This document shows positions 27,925-36,874 of a stretch of DNA of 64,000 bases, piece by piece. Source of the stretch: Cellvibrionaceae bacterium (GTDB taxonomy: Bacteria > Pseudomonadota > Gammaproteobacteria > Pseudomonadales > Cellvibrionaceae). The stretch covers positions 186,001-250,000 of the forward strand of contig JAGKWU010000002.1 in assembly GCA_021151695.1 (NCBI GenBank), given 5' to 3'. The translations under genes were made by a program, and so were the position numbers. The notes beneath the pieces were generated by a model that did not search any database, was not told the origin of the DNA, and saw only the letters and a program-made list of their open reading frames with translations. The stretch's first letter is position 1. Every line of letters begins with the position of its first letter.

Positions 27925-28363
27925 CCCATCGTTGCGAATGGCGGTGGCTGTATGAGCGGCTGCCGTTGTTTTGACTGCCAGTGTTAGTATGGCCAGTGAA
28001 AATATGATGTAGAAGAGCCAAAATACTTTTGGAAAGGGGCGGGTTATGATCATTATCAAATCCTTCTAGCTGCTGAAAGCGAAGCGCTATCCTGAGCAAT
28101 TAATGTAGCCTGGTGTTTGCTTTTTTCAAGAGAGTGACAGTGTGGTCAATAAAACCAGTTTTGTCCAAGTTGAATAATCGATAAGGAAACAACTTTTAAG
28201 CGCTTCGAGTGGCGCTAAAACGAAACGGTAATAAGTCGAAATGGTTTACACGCATTAAATAAGATTCTCTTCTTCTGTCCTTCAACATATTGATTTTTCT
28301 GTGGTTGGAAAATATGGCTCGCAAGCTGCGTGCTGTAGGGTACTGACTCATAGGAGAATATCT
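27925..28363. other. Intergenic region without a clear gene
   Basis: The 439-base gap between the GH127 gene and the PEP-CTERM-like gene holds no ORF I trust. The only structure I see is a short hairpin around 28199-28217 (AGCGC ... GCGCT) and an AT-rich stretch before 28330 that may contain the promoter of the next gene. No T-tract terminator for the GH127 gene is obvious. Confidence 0.5.
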
Positions 28364-29011
28364 ATGCGACATTTTTTATATCCGTTAATTGTTCCTTGTG
28401 CGTTAACAGCGCCATTGATTTTTGTTTCTCTCAATGCTGACGCACTGATTATCCGCGACACTTATACAGTCAATCGACAATTAACTTACGATACACCAGA
28501 GGGGAAGGTATTTGATTTAACGCAGGCGGGATATTCACCTGTCACAGATTCAATTACGCATATCAAACTGGCCTATGACTTTTTGGAGTTGTCTTCGCCC
28601 TATAATCTTGGCGATCAAGATGATATCCATGATCCATCCGACGACGATGTCTACGAAAATGAGTTTGCTGTTTTTAGTTCATGGATATTCGGCTGGCGAG
28701 AATTTTACGGTGATATAGACACAGGGCCAGTCATTTTTGAAACCGATTGGGCTCATCGCGGCTGGTGCCAGTTTCCGGAAATTATTGATTCAACCGATGA
28801 GGAAAATGAGCTTTGCGAACTCAATATAGATACAAAAGGGACAATGAATGCATTTGTTACGTCTTACACTAATAACCTGTGGTTAAGTTCCATCACTGTG
28901 GAAATTGATGTGGATCGCCAATCCAGAGTTGTAGAGTCTGATTCCTGGCTGATGTTTTCTATCGGGTTATTGTTTATCGGCGGGCGGCGAAAGATATTCA
29001 AAAATGTTTAG
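28364..29011 (+). CDS. Exported protein with a degenerate PEP-CTERM-like tail
   Basis: Secreted protein of 215 residues, not recognised by its body. The ATG at 28364 is preceded by AGGAGAA and gives a signal peptide (about 1-26); a longer frame from 28301 lacks this. The mature part is acidic (DQDDIHDPSDDDVYENEF) and beta-rich with two Cys. The last 26 residues read VVESDSWLMFSIGLLFIGGRRKIFKNV: a short polar motif, one hydrophobic helix, then a basic cluster. This is the layout of a PEP-CTERM sorting signal, with the usual VPEP replaced by VVESD. Exosortase processing is inference. Possibly a single transcription unit. Confidence 0.65.
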   Translation: MRHFLYPLIVPCALTAPLIFVSLNADALIIRDTYTVNRQLTYDTPEGKVFDLTQAGYSPVTDSITHIKLAYDFLELSSPYNLGDQDDIHDPSDDDVYENEFAVFSSWIFGWREFYGDIDTGPVIFETDWAHRGWCQFPEIIDSTDEENELCELNIDTKGTMNAFVTSYTNNLWLSSITVEIDVDRQSRVVESDSWLMFSIGLLFIGGRRKIFKNV

Positions 29012-29235
29012 GATTAAATGAAAAAAAGGAGGATTGGTTAAGCGAGTCGGCAATATTGGAGAAGGCGAAGCGGGAAAATATTTCAATACATCTTATTGAC
29101 GCCTCAAGTTTTGTATTTATCGATTGTGGCGCCATTGCGGTTATTTAATGTGCGCTTGAACACGGACGTTTACAAAAATATCTTTATAAGATTGCTCGCT
29201 GGCTAACCAGAATAGATAACGTTAGAGGAGCTCTT

Positions 29236-29493
29236 ATGAATACATTGATTTTTTCGCAAGCAGCCATTTTCCGTTTACAACAGTTGGGCAGCCAGTATTA
29301 TCGGCATACAGGAGAGCGCCATAAGCTTGCCAATGAGAATGGAATTCTGGAATTACTGCAAAGCAGTGCACCAATTGCAGATCGCAAAGTGCGAAGTGCC
29401 TATCACGCCTTTTTGTTGGAGTTGAACCATACTCAAATTGCGGCTTTAACGGAGCGTGGAGTCAATTTGCGTCACCCGCATACAGTTCACTAA
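29236..29493 (+). CDS. Small hypothetical protein
   Basis: Short cytosolic protein of 85 residues, not recognised. It has no signal peptide or membrane segment, is rich in helix-forming residues (FRLQQLGSQYYRHTGERHKLAN, ILELLQSSAPI, HAFLLELNHTQIAALTERGV) and ends with several His. The ATG at 29236 follows AGGAG 7-8 bases upstream, which supports real translation. It is convergent with the transaldolase-like gene, separated by a 22-base perfect palindrome. No functional inference is possible. Confidence 0.6.
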   Translation: MNTLIFSQAAIFRLQQLGSQYYRHTGERHKLANENGILELLQSSAPIADRKVRSAYHAFLLELNHTQIAALTERGVNLRHPHTVH

Positions 29494-29503
29494 TGTATAG
29501 TTG

Positions 29504-29525
29504 GGGTGGGCATTAATGCCCACCC
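29504..29525. terminator. Palindrome between convergent genes
   Basis: Perfect 11-base inverted repeat (GGGTGGGCATT and its complement) in the 41-base gap between two convergent stops. There is no T-run, so it is at best a weak or Rho-assisted bidirectional terminator. Confidence 0.5.
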
Positions 29526-29534
29526 AGGTGTAAA

Positions 29535-30497
29535 TCAACTTACGTATTCTTCTGCTTCAATGGTTTGCTTTACGAGATCTTCCAGCTCTCGCTGCTCATT
29601 GGCGAGTTTACGGATGTCGTTGCCGAGTTGGTTGTAAGCCATCGCACTACTGGTTAAATACCAGTGAAAATCTTTTTCGGTTACTTCCGGTGGGCGCTCG
29701 TAGATCTCCGTGGCCTTATCCAGCTTTCTTTCAAGCGCTGTTTGATCCTGGCTTAATTGGTGCAATTGCTCAGGCGTTAAACTGATGTAATCACAACCCG
29801 CCAGTGCGCGCAGCTGATTCAGGTTGTCAAATCCGCTCGCCATAATTTTTGTGTTGTATCCCAGGCATTTTAAATTGTTGTGAATGTGAGAGAGTATCTG
29901 TACGCCGGGATCATTGCTTTCGTAATAATCTGCAGGTTCATTATTTTTATACCAACGAGTAGCTGCATCCACTGGCATAGACAGTGCAAACGCCGCTGCA
30001 TCACCGGCAGCCTGAGCCTGTATAAAGCTATACACCATGGACAGATGTGTATTAATGCGATCTCTCTGCAACCGGCGAGCTGCTTCTATGCCGGGCCAGG
30101 TAGCAGGTATGGTGAGAGCAACCCGGGAGGCATCTAGCCGGTGATTGCGGCAGAGGTCATGTAGCTCCCGAGCTTGGTTAATGAGGCCTTCAGTATCGAA
30201 CGCTAGCGCTATATCCAGTTCAATAAATATATGGCCAGACGTTTTGGGCAATATTTTTTTGAGTAGGTTAACGGTAAGCAGCAATACCACAGGTTTCGGA
30301 TTGGGAGTATAGCTGCTCCAATGATGCTTTTTAGCTTCGCTAATCGCTTCAGTCATAAGCGAATTCTGTTGCTTAACCAGGTTTACTATTGCGTTCGTGC
30401 TAATCACTACGTTGGAAGATACATCGATAACTTGCGCATCGGCGGTTTCAACCGCGATTGCGCTAAATACTTTTAGCTGTTCCAGTTGGTTGGGCAT
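29535..30497 (-). CDS. Transaldolase-fold protein lacking the Schiff-base lysine (probable pseudoenzyme)
   Basis: Protein of 320 residues that aligns end to end with E. coli transaldolase B (317 residues), from the N-terminal QLEQLKVFSAIAVETAD to the C-terminal helices. Structural landmarks survive: Asn35 (STNAIV), Glu93 (IFIELD), ATWPGIEAA, SMVYSFIQAQA and CLGYNTKIMASGFDN. The catalytic apparatus is changed. The Schiff-base lysine (TalB Lys132, in LIKLASTW) is Thr129 in RVALTIPATW, checked codon by codon (ACC). The catalytic Asp17 is Glu17. The phosphate-binding Arg181 and Arg228 are Ala178 and Asp224. The reading frame is intact with no stops, so this looks like a maintained non-catalytic paralogue. 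Its role is unknown. Confidence 0.85.
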   Translation of the reverse strand: MPNQLEQLKVFSAIAVETADAQVIDVSSNVVISTNAIVNLVKQQNSLMTEAISEAKKHHWSSYTPNPKPVVLLLTVNLLKKILPKTSGHIFIELDIALAFDTEGLINQARELHDLCRNHRLDASRVALTIPATWPGIEAARRLQRDRINTHLSMVYSFIQAQAAGDAAAFALSMPVDAATRWYKNNEPADYYESNDPGVQILSHIHNNLKCLGYNTKIMASGFDNLNQLRALAGCDYISLTPEQLHQLSQDQTALERKLDKATEIYERPPEVTEKDFHWYLTSSAMAYNQLGNDIRKLANEQRELEDLVKQTIEAEEYVS

Positions 30498-30598
30498 TAG
30501 GGGATCCTTGTAACTTTTTTAAAGTTACAAGTCTAGCACCAAATTTATTTTTTGGGTGTGTGGATTTAATGGGTGATTCGCTGATTTTCAGTGGTAAT

Positions 30599-30621
30599 CA
30601 CCTGCTCGGGATGAGCAGGTG
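30599..30621. terminator. Hairpin between the kinase stop and the transaldolase-like gene
   Basis: Nine-base stem CACCTGCTC / GAGCAGGTG with a five-base loop, about 33 bases beyond the stop of the kinase gene at 30654. No T-tract follows on the minus strand, so termination is only suggested. Confidence 0.45.
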
Positions 30622-30653
30622 GGCAATCCTCCCCATTTTTATTTAGGGACTTG

Positions 30654-31772
30654 TTAATTATATTTTGGAAGTTGGACGCGAAAGGTGGTGCCGTTTTCTT
30701 CGGTCGAGGATACAGAAATGTTACCGTGATGGGCGCTAACGATTTCTCTCACAATATATAATCCAATACCTAGATTTCTTTTCAATTCGCGGTCGGCATT
30801 TTGATTTTCGACTCTATGCATTAAATCAAATATTTGATGCTGATTTTTTTGGGGAATGGGTAATCCATCATTGTGAACAGTAAAAACTATGTGGTCCCCG
30901 TAGTCTTTATTAACAACAGTGATGGCCGATTCTGCTGATCCATATTGCAACGCATTACTGATAAGATTTTGGTAGGCTTGGCTTAGTCTACCCGCGTCCC
31001 AGTGGCCTGCGCAATTACCGTCAATTTCGGTGTTGATGGTGCGATTTGGGTTGGATAGTCGAAATTCCTCGATCACATCTCTCGAAATTTGGGAAAGTGC
31101 TACATAGCTAGCAGAAATTTGTAGCCCGCCGCCAATTCGTGCTTGTGTAAAATTCAGTAAATTATCAAGCATTTTATTCATACGTAAAACGCTGGTATAT
31201 ATCTGTGAGCCGAGTTTTACAGAGCGGCTGTTCTGGTCTCCAACCTGTATTAAAAGCTGTGCGCCAGCACTGATTGCGCTGAGAGGGGCGCGCAAGTCGT
31301 GTCCCAGCGCGCCCAAAAAAATATCCTGGGAAAGCGCAACGGCTTCGGTATGGCGGGCGATGGACTCGGCGAGTGCTTGGTCAATGCTTTCGTTAAAACG
31401 AATCAGGTCTTCGATGTCCTCATTCTGGTTAAATTTATTTTCACTGAGCCAGAGCTTCAATATGCTAGCCCTAAGCGCTCTGTATTCGGATGCCAAAAGG
31501 CTAATTGAGAAGCCGGAATTTAATCGGCAGTCAGCATGTATTTCTGCGGCTGTGTCGCCTTTTATACGCGGTTGATGGCCTTTGGACTTTTGGGATCGTT
31601 CGAGTTCGGTTTGCGGGGTCATCATATCTTTCGCTATACCCTTGAGCATCTCTTCCGCATGATCGCGAAGATCCTCAATCGACATATTTACAGGTTGAAT
31701 CGAGCGTGCAAAATTAACCCATTCGGCCAGAATTTTATCCATATTTGCCACAATAAATTGGTGAAGTCTCAT
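30654..31772 (-). CDS. Sensor histidine kinase with RsbRD-like N-terminal domain
   Basis: Cytosolic histidine kinase of 372 residues. The N-terminal 130 residues are helical and resemble the RsbRD (globin-like, Rsb co-antagonist) domain: FIVANMDKILAEWVNFARSI, then DHAEEMLKGIAKDMM, and a linker QSKGHQP. A HisKA domain follows with GALGHDLRAPLSAISAGAQLL (phospho-acceptor His), then a HATPase with NLISNALQYG (N box), VHNDGLPIPQ (G1 variant) and LGIGLYIVREIVSAHHG (G2). No transmembrane segments. There is no partner response regulator next door, so it is an orphan kinase; the closest gene on the same strand is the transaldolase-like one downstream. Confidence 0.88.
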   Translation of the reverse strand: MRLHQFIVANMDKILAEWVNFARSIQPVNMSIEDLRDHAEEMLKGIAKDMMTPQTELERSQKSKGHQPRIKGDTAAEIHADCRLNSGFSISLLASEYRALRASILKLWLSENKFNQNEDIEDLIRFNESIDQALAESIARHTEAVALSQDIFLGALGHDLRAPLSAISAGAQLLIQVGDQNSRSVKLGSQIYTSVLRMNKMLDNLLNFTQARIGGGLQISASYVALSQISRDVIEEFRLSNPNRTINTEIDGNCAGHWDAGRLSQAYQNLISNALQYGSAESAITVVNKDYGDHIVFTVHNDGLPIPQKNQHQIFDLMHRVENQNADRELKRNLGIGLYIVREIVSAHHGNISVSSTEENGTTFRVQLPKYN

Positions 31773-31993
31773 AGCGATTTCCAGCTTAATAAGCGGATAA
31801 GCGGCGCTGACGGTGCCATTCCGTATGGCTTAACACATGAATCGAGGAAAAGAGAAAGCGCCAATAAAATTAGTTTTTTGGGGTAAGCTTGTGCGGAAGT
31901 TGATGCACAATCCTATTTTTCTGTGGACAGAAGATCATATTGGAAATCGATGAAGCTCAAAAAAATTTAATATAGCTAAAACATGAAGGTATA

Positions 31994-32272
31994 TTAAAAA
32001 GTTACATTAGCTGATGCTAATTCCATTCCCAGCCCAGTGGCTGAATGCCGGACGACAACCGTGTTGTAAAAACATCGTTCATACATTCCGCTATGATCCG
32101 ATATCACCTCAAGATCAAGAGATTGGAAAATTGCTACGTTCGAAAAGCCCGTTTCTATATAGCAGCCCGCCTTGCTTGAATCTCGAATAGTTCCAAAGCC
32201 TACAGGCAATCCCTGCTGGTAAATGGTTGAGCCAACATTCACTTTTGCCCTTTTATGAAATCGATGTTCCAT
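31994..32272 (-). CDS. PilZ-domain-like protein
   Basis: Short protein of about 92 residues resembling a PilZ cyclic-di-GMP receptor. RFHKRAKVNVGSTIY corresponds to the PilZ opening (Arg-containing N-terminal motif) and IRDSSKAGCYIET to the D/N-x-S-x-x-G motif, although here it reads DSSKAG. VVRHSATGLGMELA is the C-terminal strand. The start is uncertain: the ATG at 32272 begins exactly at the domain but has no clear Shine-Dalgarno, while an upstream TTG at 32365 would add about 31 residues. Single gene. Given the complete GGDEF-EAL protein elsewhere in the window, c-di-GMP binding is plausible. Confidence 0.65.
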   Translation of the reverse strand: MEHRFHKRAKVNVGSTIYQQGLPVGFGTIRDSSKAGCYIETGFSNVAIFQSLDLEVISDHSGMYERCFYNTVVVRHSATGLGMELASANVTF

Positions 32273-32365
32273 GATGTTTCGCACGTAAGGCTCCGGTTCA
32301 GATGGGTTAAAGAGAGGTGCTTGCAGCAGGCGTACGATCCTTAATTTCCTTTTACCGGCCTGCAA

Positions 32366-33263
32366 CGAAGCGTGATTTGAAGCATGTATATCCTGTCGTC
32401 CCTTGTCGAATTCCTTTTAGTGATTGCAAAAAATATTTTTATCAAGCCAATTGAAGAGTTATGTAATCCATAGGTCTGCTACCATTCTCCCCCTTGCTCT
32501 CGGGTATAGATAGGCATTTGAATCAATACTTGGGCTAAGTATCGACTGATTGAGAATATAAAAAGGTGTGCTTAGACCGAACGCCAAAAAGCGGCGCGTT
32601 AATGATGAGTTAGAAACTTTTATCACGATTATCAGATAGGGCTTGCGCTAATTTATTGCGAGTGAATCCAGATCAAAGCAGCTTCATTGCCTGGTAGATT
32701 TGCTTCGGAAGTTGGCCTGGAGAACTGGATTGAGTACGGTATTTTTACGGTGTGAATTTCGCACCAGCTCAAAAAATTGTGTAAAAACTATACCCCTGTT
32801 TTGCTATTTAAAGCTCCTCAACCCTTGGTCAACGAAACTCAAATCCTTTTTAGTTTCTGTTTGACAATCCCCTGTGTTGCGTCGGTAACAACTAGAACCT
32901 ATGAACCTTGCGGTTCGTTGCTGATCCGGGAGGCTTACCAGTTCAGTTATTGCTAATGAAGCTACAAATAGGATTAAAGGGAATTTGGAAGAATATTTCA
33001 TGACGGTGAGATGGATACGCGCGGATTTCTGTAGTCATACTGCGCATGCCAGCATGCTAACCCCGGTGAGTGTGGTTATTTGGTGATCTTTTCTGTTGTG
33101 TGTCGGAGAAAATCCTATAACTATTTACAGGAATTTCCGCACTTTCTGCAGTTTTATGAAAAAACTTTCAAAATTACTCAATAAATAGGGCCAATCTGGT
33201 TATTTTTACTTCCTGTCTCCTGAATCAATCAACAATGGCATAACGTGGGGTTGCAATAAAATT
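32366..33263. other. Intergenic region with a gene remnant
   Basis: The nearly 900-base stretch between the PilZ-like gene and the GH43 gene holds a decayed gene copy at 32804-33001 and no intact gene. The remaining sequence is AT-rich. I see no repeat or RNA structure outside the remnant. Confidence 0.6.
32804..33001 (-). pseudogene. Internally deleted, frameshifted copy of the gene at 37516-38244
   Basis: The 5' end (membrane helix KFPLILFVASLAITELVSL) and the 3' end (DNA matching the last 110 bases, including CCCCTGTGTTGCGTCGGTA) of the coiled-coil gene at 37516-38244 are joined directly, with about 530 bases missing between them. The C-terminal half is read out of frame. Similarity continues past the stop (CCTGTTTTGCTATTTAAAGC occurs at both places). 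It is a decayed duplicate in the same orientation. Confidence 0.85.
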
Positions 33264-34961
33264 TTGCGCACTTTTCTCCTTTTCGGCTTGCTTTTCGTTT
33301 TCAGCTTGATCCGCAGTTTAAAAAATTGCTGCCTGTTTTTAGGTGCGCTCCTGGTGTTTTCTTCCAATACATTGGCGGCTAATGCCTTGGTTTCTGTATC
33401 AGCCTCAAGCAATCTGGTTGTCGAGCAGAATGACGCCCAAGTAAGTTGCCCGGCTACTTATTCCAATCCGCTGATGTGGGAAGATTTTCCAGATTCGGAA
33501 GTGATTCGTGTGGGCGATACGTATTACTATACCGCTTCAACTTTTCACCACTCACCGGGTGCGCCTGTGTTGCGCTCATATGATCTGGTGAATTGGGAAA
33601 CTATTTCGCACTCGGTTCCTGTGCTGGATTTCGACAGCTCTTACAATCTTGATGGCGGTCAGTCTTATGTAAATGGAATTTGGGCTTCCTCGCTACAATA
33701 CCGCGAGAGCAACAAAACCTTTTATTGGATGGGTTGCATGCACAATAAAGGTGGCGGTTATGTATTCACCGCTAAATCACCGGAAGGGCCTTGGACAAAA
33801 AATGCGAGCCAATCTTGTTATTACGATATGGGGTTATTGATTGATAAAGACACAGACAAGATGTATGTGGCATGGGGTAATAACTCCATCAATGTTGCAG
33901 AGCTGAGTGCAGATGGGTTGCGCGAGATCCGTCGACAGGAAGTATTCAAAACGCCAAGCAATATATCGGGCCCGCTTGAGGGATCGCGTTTCTATAAAAT
34001 CAACGGCGACTATTATATTTTCATGACGCAATACGCGAATGGTGAATATGTAGCGCGCTCCACCCATGGGCCCTTTGGCCCCTACGAAATTCGTCCCTTT
34101 GCCGTAAAGCTGCCTTATGCCGGTGTTGGCTCTGGTGTTTCACCACACCAGGGCGGAATTGTACAAACGCAACATGGCGATTGGTATTACATTGCGTTTA
34201 CTGATGCCTATCCCGCTGGACGCTTACCGGTAATGGCGCCTGTCACCTGGAGCAATGGTTGGCCCTCCGTGAGTTTAATTAATGGGCAATGGGGCGCGTC
34301 TTATCCATTTCCCAATTTGCCATGCAGCCTCAAAAAAATAAAACCTCGTACTACCGCAGATGCTTTCAGCGCTCGCCGATTAAATCCCGGGTGGGAGTGG
34401 AACCATAATCCTGACAACACCAAATGGTCGAGCGGTGGTGGTTTGATATTGGGTACAGCAACAGTTACCAATGATATCTACGCCGCTCGCAATACACTTA
34501 CCCACCGTATAGAAGGGCCTCGCAGCATAGCCACTATTGAATTGGATTACAGCGCTATGCGAGACGGTGATGTGAGCGGCCTGGTGGCCCTGCGTGATTC
34601 TTCGGCGTGGATTGGTGTTAAAAAAGCAGGCGGAGTTACAAAAGTCGTAATGACCAACGCACTCGAACTCGATGCCAACTGGAACACCAGCAGTTTCGGT
34701 GAGGAAATAGCCAGCAAAAATATCAGCGGCGGAAAAATCTGGTTGCGGGTGGATGCCGATGTCAGAACTACAGCGGATGGTGGTAAGGCTCGCTTCTATT
34801 ACAGCACCGATGATAAAAATTTTGTTCCCCTGGGGACTGACTTCATCTTCAAGCGAGACTGGAAATATTTTTTAGGCTATCGCTTTGGCATCTTTAATTA
34901 CGCGACCCAGGCGTTGGGTGGTTCGGTACGCATAAATTCCTTCCATTTGGAAAAGCCATAG
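33264..34961 (+). CDS. GH43 glycoside hydrolase with C-terminal beta-sandwich domain
   Basis: Secreted five-bladed beta-propeller glycosidase (565 residues), probably an alpha-L-arabinofuranosidase or beta-xylosidase acting on arabinoxylan or arabinan. The propeller (about 75-375) has the catalytic base in WEDFPDSEVIRVGDTYYYTAS, NGIWASSLQYRE in place of the usual WAP block, and the acid Glu in SGPLEGSRFYKINGDYYIF. The C-terminal domain (about 380-565; GWEWNHNPDNTKWS, YRFGIFNYAT) is of the GH43 C2 concanavalin-like type. The start is uncertain: the TTG at 33264 yields two hydrophobic stretches, and a TTG 45 bases later would give a cleaner signal peptide (IRSLKNCCLFLGALLVFSS). It precedes the CE1 esterase gene by about 100 bases. 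Confidence 0.88.
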   Translation: MRTFLLFGLLFVFSLIRSLKNCCLFLGALLVFSSNTLAANALVSVSASSNLVVEQNDAQVSCPATYSNPLMWEDFPDSEVIRVGDTYYYTASTFHHSPGAPVLRSYDLVNWETISHSVPVLDFDSSYNLDGGQSYVNGIWASSLQYRESNKTFYWMGCMHNKGGGYVFTAKSPEGPWTKNASQSCYYDMGLLIDKDTDKMYVAWGNNSINVAELSADGLREIRRQEVFKTPSNISGPLEGSRFYKINGDYYIFMTQYANGEYVARSTHGPFGPYEIRPFAVKLPYAGVGSGVSPHQGGIVQTQHGDWYYIAFTDAYPAGRLPVMAPVTWSNGWPSVSLINGQWGASYPFPNLPCSLKKIKPRTTADAFSARRLNPGWEWNHNPDNTKWSSGGGLILGTATVTNDIYAARNTLTHRIEGPRSIATIELDYSAMRDGDVSGLVALRDSSAWIGVKKAGGVTKVVMTNALELDANWNTSSFGEEIASKNISGGKIWLRVDADVRTTADGGKARFYYSTDDKNFVPLGTDFIFKRDWKYFLGYRFGIFNYATQALGGSVRINSFHLEKP

Positions 34962-35063
34962 CTACCGACAGCAGTGTGAAAGAATTATAAAAAAATCAAC
35001 CGATGGCTCATTGCCACATTTATTGTGGCGATGGATTTTTAATTGCATTAAAGGATATTAATA

Positions 35064-36827
35064 ATGTACATAAATTATTCGTGCTCCCATCGGCGTTCAT
35101 TAAGCGCTAAATTATTTTCACTCTTGTTTGGTACTGGCCTTATGGCGGCGGCTTCACAACATGCATCCGCCAGCTGTACCTATAAAATTGATAATGAATG
35201 GAATACAGGTTTCACCGCGAGTATCACGATTAAAAATGATACCAGCGCACCTATTAACAATTGGAATGTAAATTGGACTTACACCGCTAATCGCATCGTG
35301 AGTTTGTGGAATGCGAATCTGTCGGGTAACAATCCCTATTCCGCCAGCAATTTGAGCTGGAACAGTAGCATCCCTGTCGGCCAAACCGTGTCTTTTGGTT
35401 TTCAAGGTGATAAAAATGGTGCCGCTACAGAAATTCCTGCGGTAAGTGGTAGTGCTTGTGGCGCAGCGTCAACGAGTTCGGTGGGCGTGTCCTCATCCAC
35501 TTCATCGTCATCTGTCGTGACATCTTCCTCTCGCTCCAGCTCATCAACACAATCCTTTTTGATTGAAGAGGCGCAAGCCGGTTTTTGCCGTGTGGATGGA
35601 ACCATCGATAATAATAACGCCGGCTTTACCGGAACAGGTTTTGCAAATCCCAATAATGCACAGGGCTCTGCGGTGGTATGGGCAGTAGATGTAGCCAGTA
35701 GCGGCCGCTATGTATTAAACATCCGCTACGCCAATGGCGGGGCAGCCAATAGGAATGGAGCTTTGCTGATTAATGGCGGTAGCAATGGTAATTACACCTT
35801 GAGCTTGCCAGTAACGGCAGGCTGGACCGATTGGAAAACGGTTTCAATTGAAGTGGATTTGGTGCAAGGCAATAACCTGTTGCAGTTGTCTTCACTCACG
35901 TCCGAAGGTTTGCCTAATATTGATTCGCTAAGTGTGGTTGGCGGTGTTGTTAAAGCGGGAATCTGCGGTAATTCTGCCAGCACGTCTTCGTCAATCAGTA
36001 GCTCATCAAGCAGCTCGTCATCAAGTGTTCCTGCTGATCCCAATGGAACTGCTGGTTGCGGCAAAATACCTGCGCTGCAAAACGGGCGAATCAATATCAA
36101 TGTGGGCAACCTGAATCGTTCGTATATATTGCGAGTGCCAGACAATTACAACAATAAAACTCCCTATCGCTTCGTAGTTGCCTATCACTGGTTAAATGGC
36201 GATGCATCACAAGTTGCTAATGGCGGTAATGGATCTGCGACAGAAACGCCTTACTATGGGTTCTGGAATCTCGCCAGTAACTCCACAATTTTTGTCGCTC
36301 CTGAGGGTATTGATAAAGGTTGGGCGAATACCAACGGCCGTGACCTTGCATTTACCGATGCGATTTTGAATCAAGTGGAATCCAACTTTTGTATCGACAA
36401 AACCAGGGTTTTTGCCACCGGGTTTAGTTTTGGCGCAGGTATGTCCAATGCAATTGCGTGCGCGCGCTCTAATGTATTTAGGGCGGTTGCGCTTTATTCT
36501 GGTGCGCAGCTGAGTGGCTGCGATGGTGGGACGGCGCCAGTCCCGTTCTTTGCAACCCATGGCATTAGCGACGATGTGTTGAATATTTCGTTAGGACGTG
36601 GTGTTCGTGACAGGTTCGTAAACAATAACCGATGCGCTGCGCAAAATCCTGCTGAACCTGCCCGCGGTAGTGGTACCCATATATGCACAAGTTACCAGGG
36701 ATGTACTCAGGGCTATCCTGTTCGCTGGTGCGCATTCGATGGCGGGCACTGGCCATCGCAACATGATTCTGGCCAGCCGACTAGCTGGATTCCCGGCGAA
36801 GCCTGGAGATTTATCACGCAGTTTTAA
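35064..36827 (+). CDS. CBM2-CBM35-CE1 multimodular esterase
   Basis: Secreted esterase of 587 residues, probably feruloyl or acetyl-xylan esterase. A signal peptide (about 1-36) is followed by a CBM2 (about 37-133; Trp-rich, with flanking Cys in ASCTYKID and GSACG), a Ser-rich linker, a CBM35-like module (about 168-300; IEEAQAGFC, NIDSLSVVGG), a second Ser linker, and a CE1-type alpha/beta-hydrolase (about 325-587). The nucleophile Ser455 is in TGFSFGAGMSN, with Asp in THGISDDVL and His in FDGGHWPSQH. It is probably co-transcribed with the GH43 gene upstream and followed by a bidirectional terminator. The CBM2 targets crystalline cellulose or xylan, so the esterase acts at the plant wall. Exact ester specificity is not decided. 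Confidence 0.9.
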   Translation: MYINYSCSHRRSLSAKLFSLLFGTGLMAAASQHASASCTYKIDNEWNTGFTASITIKNDTSAPINNWNVNWTYTANRIVSLWNANLSGNNPYSASNLSWNSSIPVGQTVSFGFQGDKNGAATEIPAVSGSACGAASTSSVGVSSSTSSSSVVTSSSRSSSSTQSFLIEEAQAGFCRVDGTIDNNNAGFTGTGFANPNNAQGSAVVWAVDVASSGRYVLNIRYANGGAANRNGALLINGGSNGNYTLSLPVTAGWTDWKTVSIEVDLVQGNNLLQLSSLTSEGLPNIDSLSVVGGVVKAGICGNSASTSSSISSSSSSSSSSVPADPNGTAGCGKIPALQNGRININVGNLNRSYILRVPDNYNNKTPYRFVVAYHWLNGDASQVANGGNGSATETPYYGFWNLASNSTIFVAPEGIDKGWANTNGRDLAFTDAILNQVESNFCIDKTRVFATGFSFGAGMSNAIACARSNVFRAVALYSGAQLSGCDGGTAPVPFFATHGISDDVLNISLGRGVRDRFVNNNRCAAQNPAEPARGSGTHICTSYQGCTQGYPVRWCAFDGGHWPSQHDSGQPTSWIPGEAWRFITQF

Positions 36828-36842
36828 ATTTCATAGCTTAAG

Positions 36843-36872
36843 AAAAATGAGGGGGATGTCCCCCTCATTTTT
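36843..36872. terminator. Bidirectional rho-independent terminator
   Basis: Stem AAAAATGAGGGGG / CCCCCTCATTTTT with an ATGT loop between the convergent stops of the CE1 esterase and the small secreted protein gene. A-run and T-run flank it, so it works on both strands. Confidence 0.92.
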
Positions 36873-36874
36873 TA

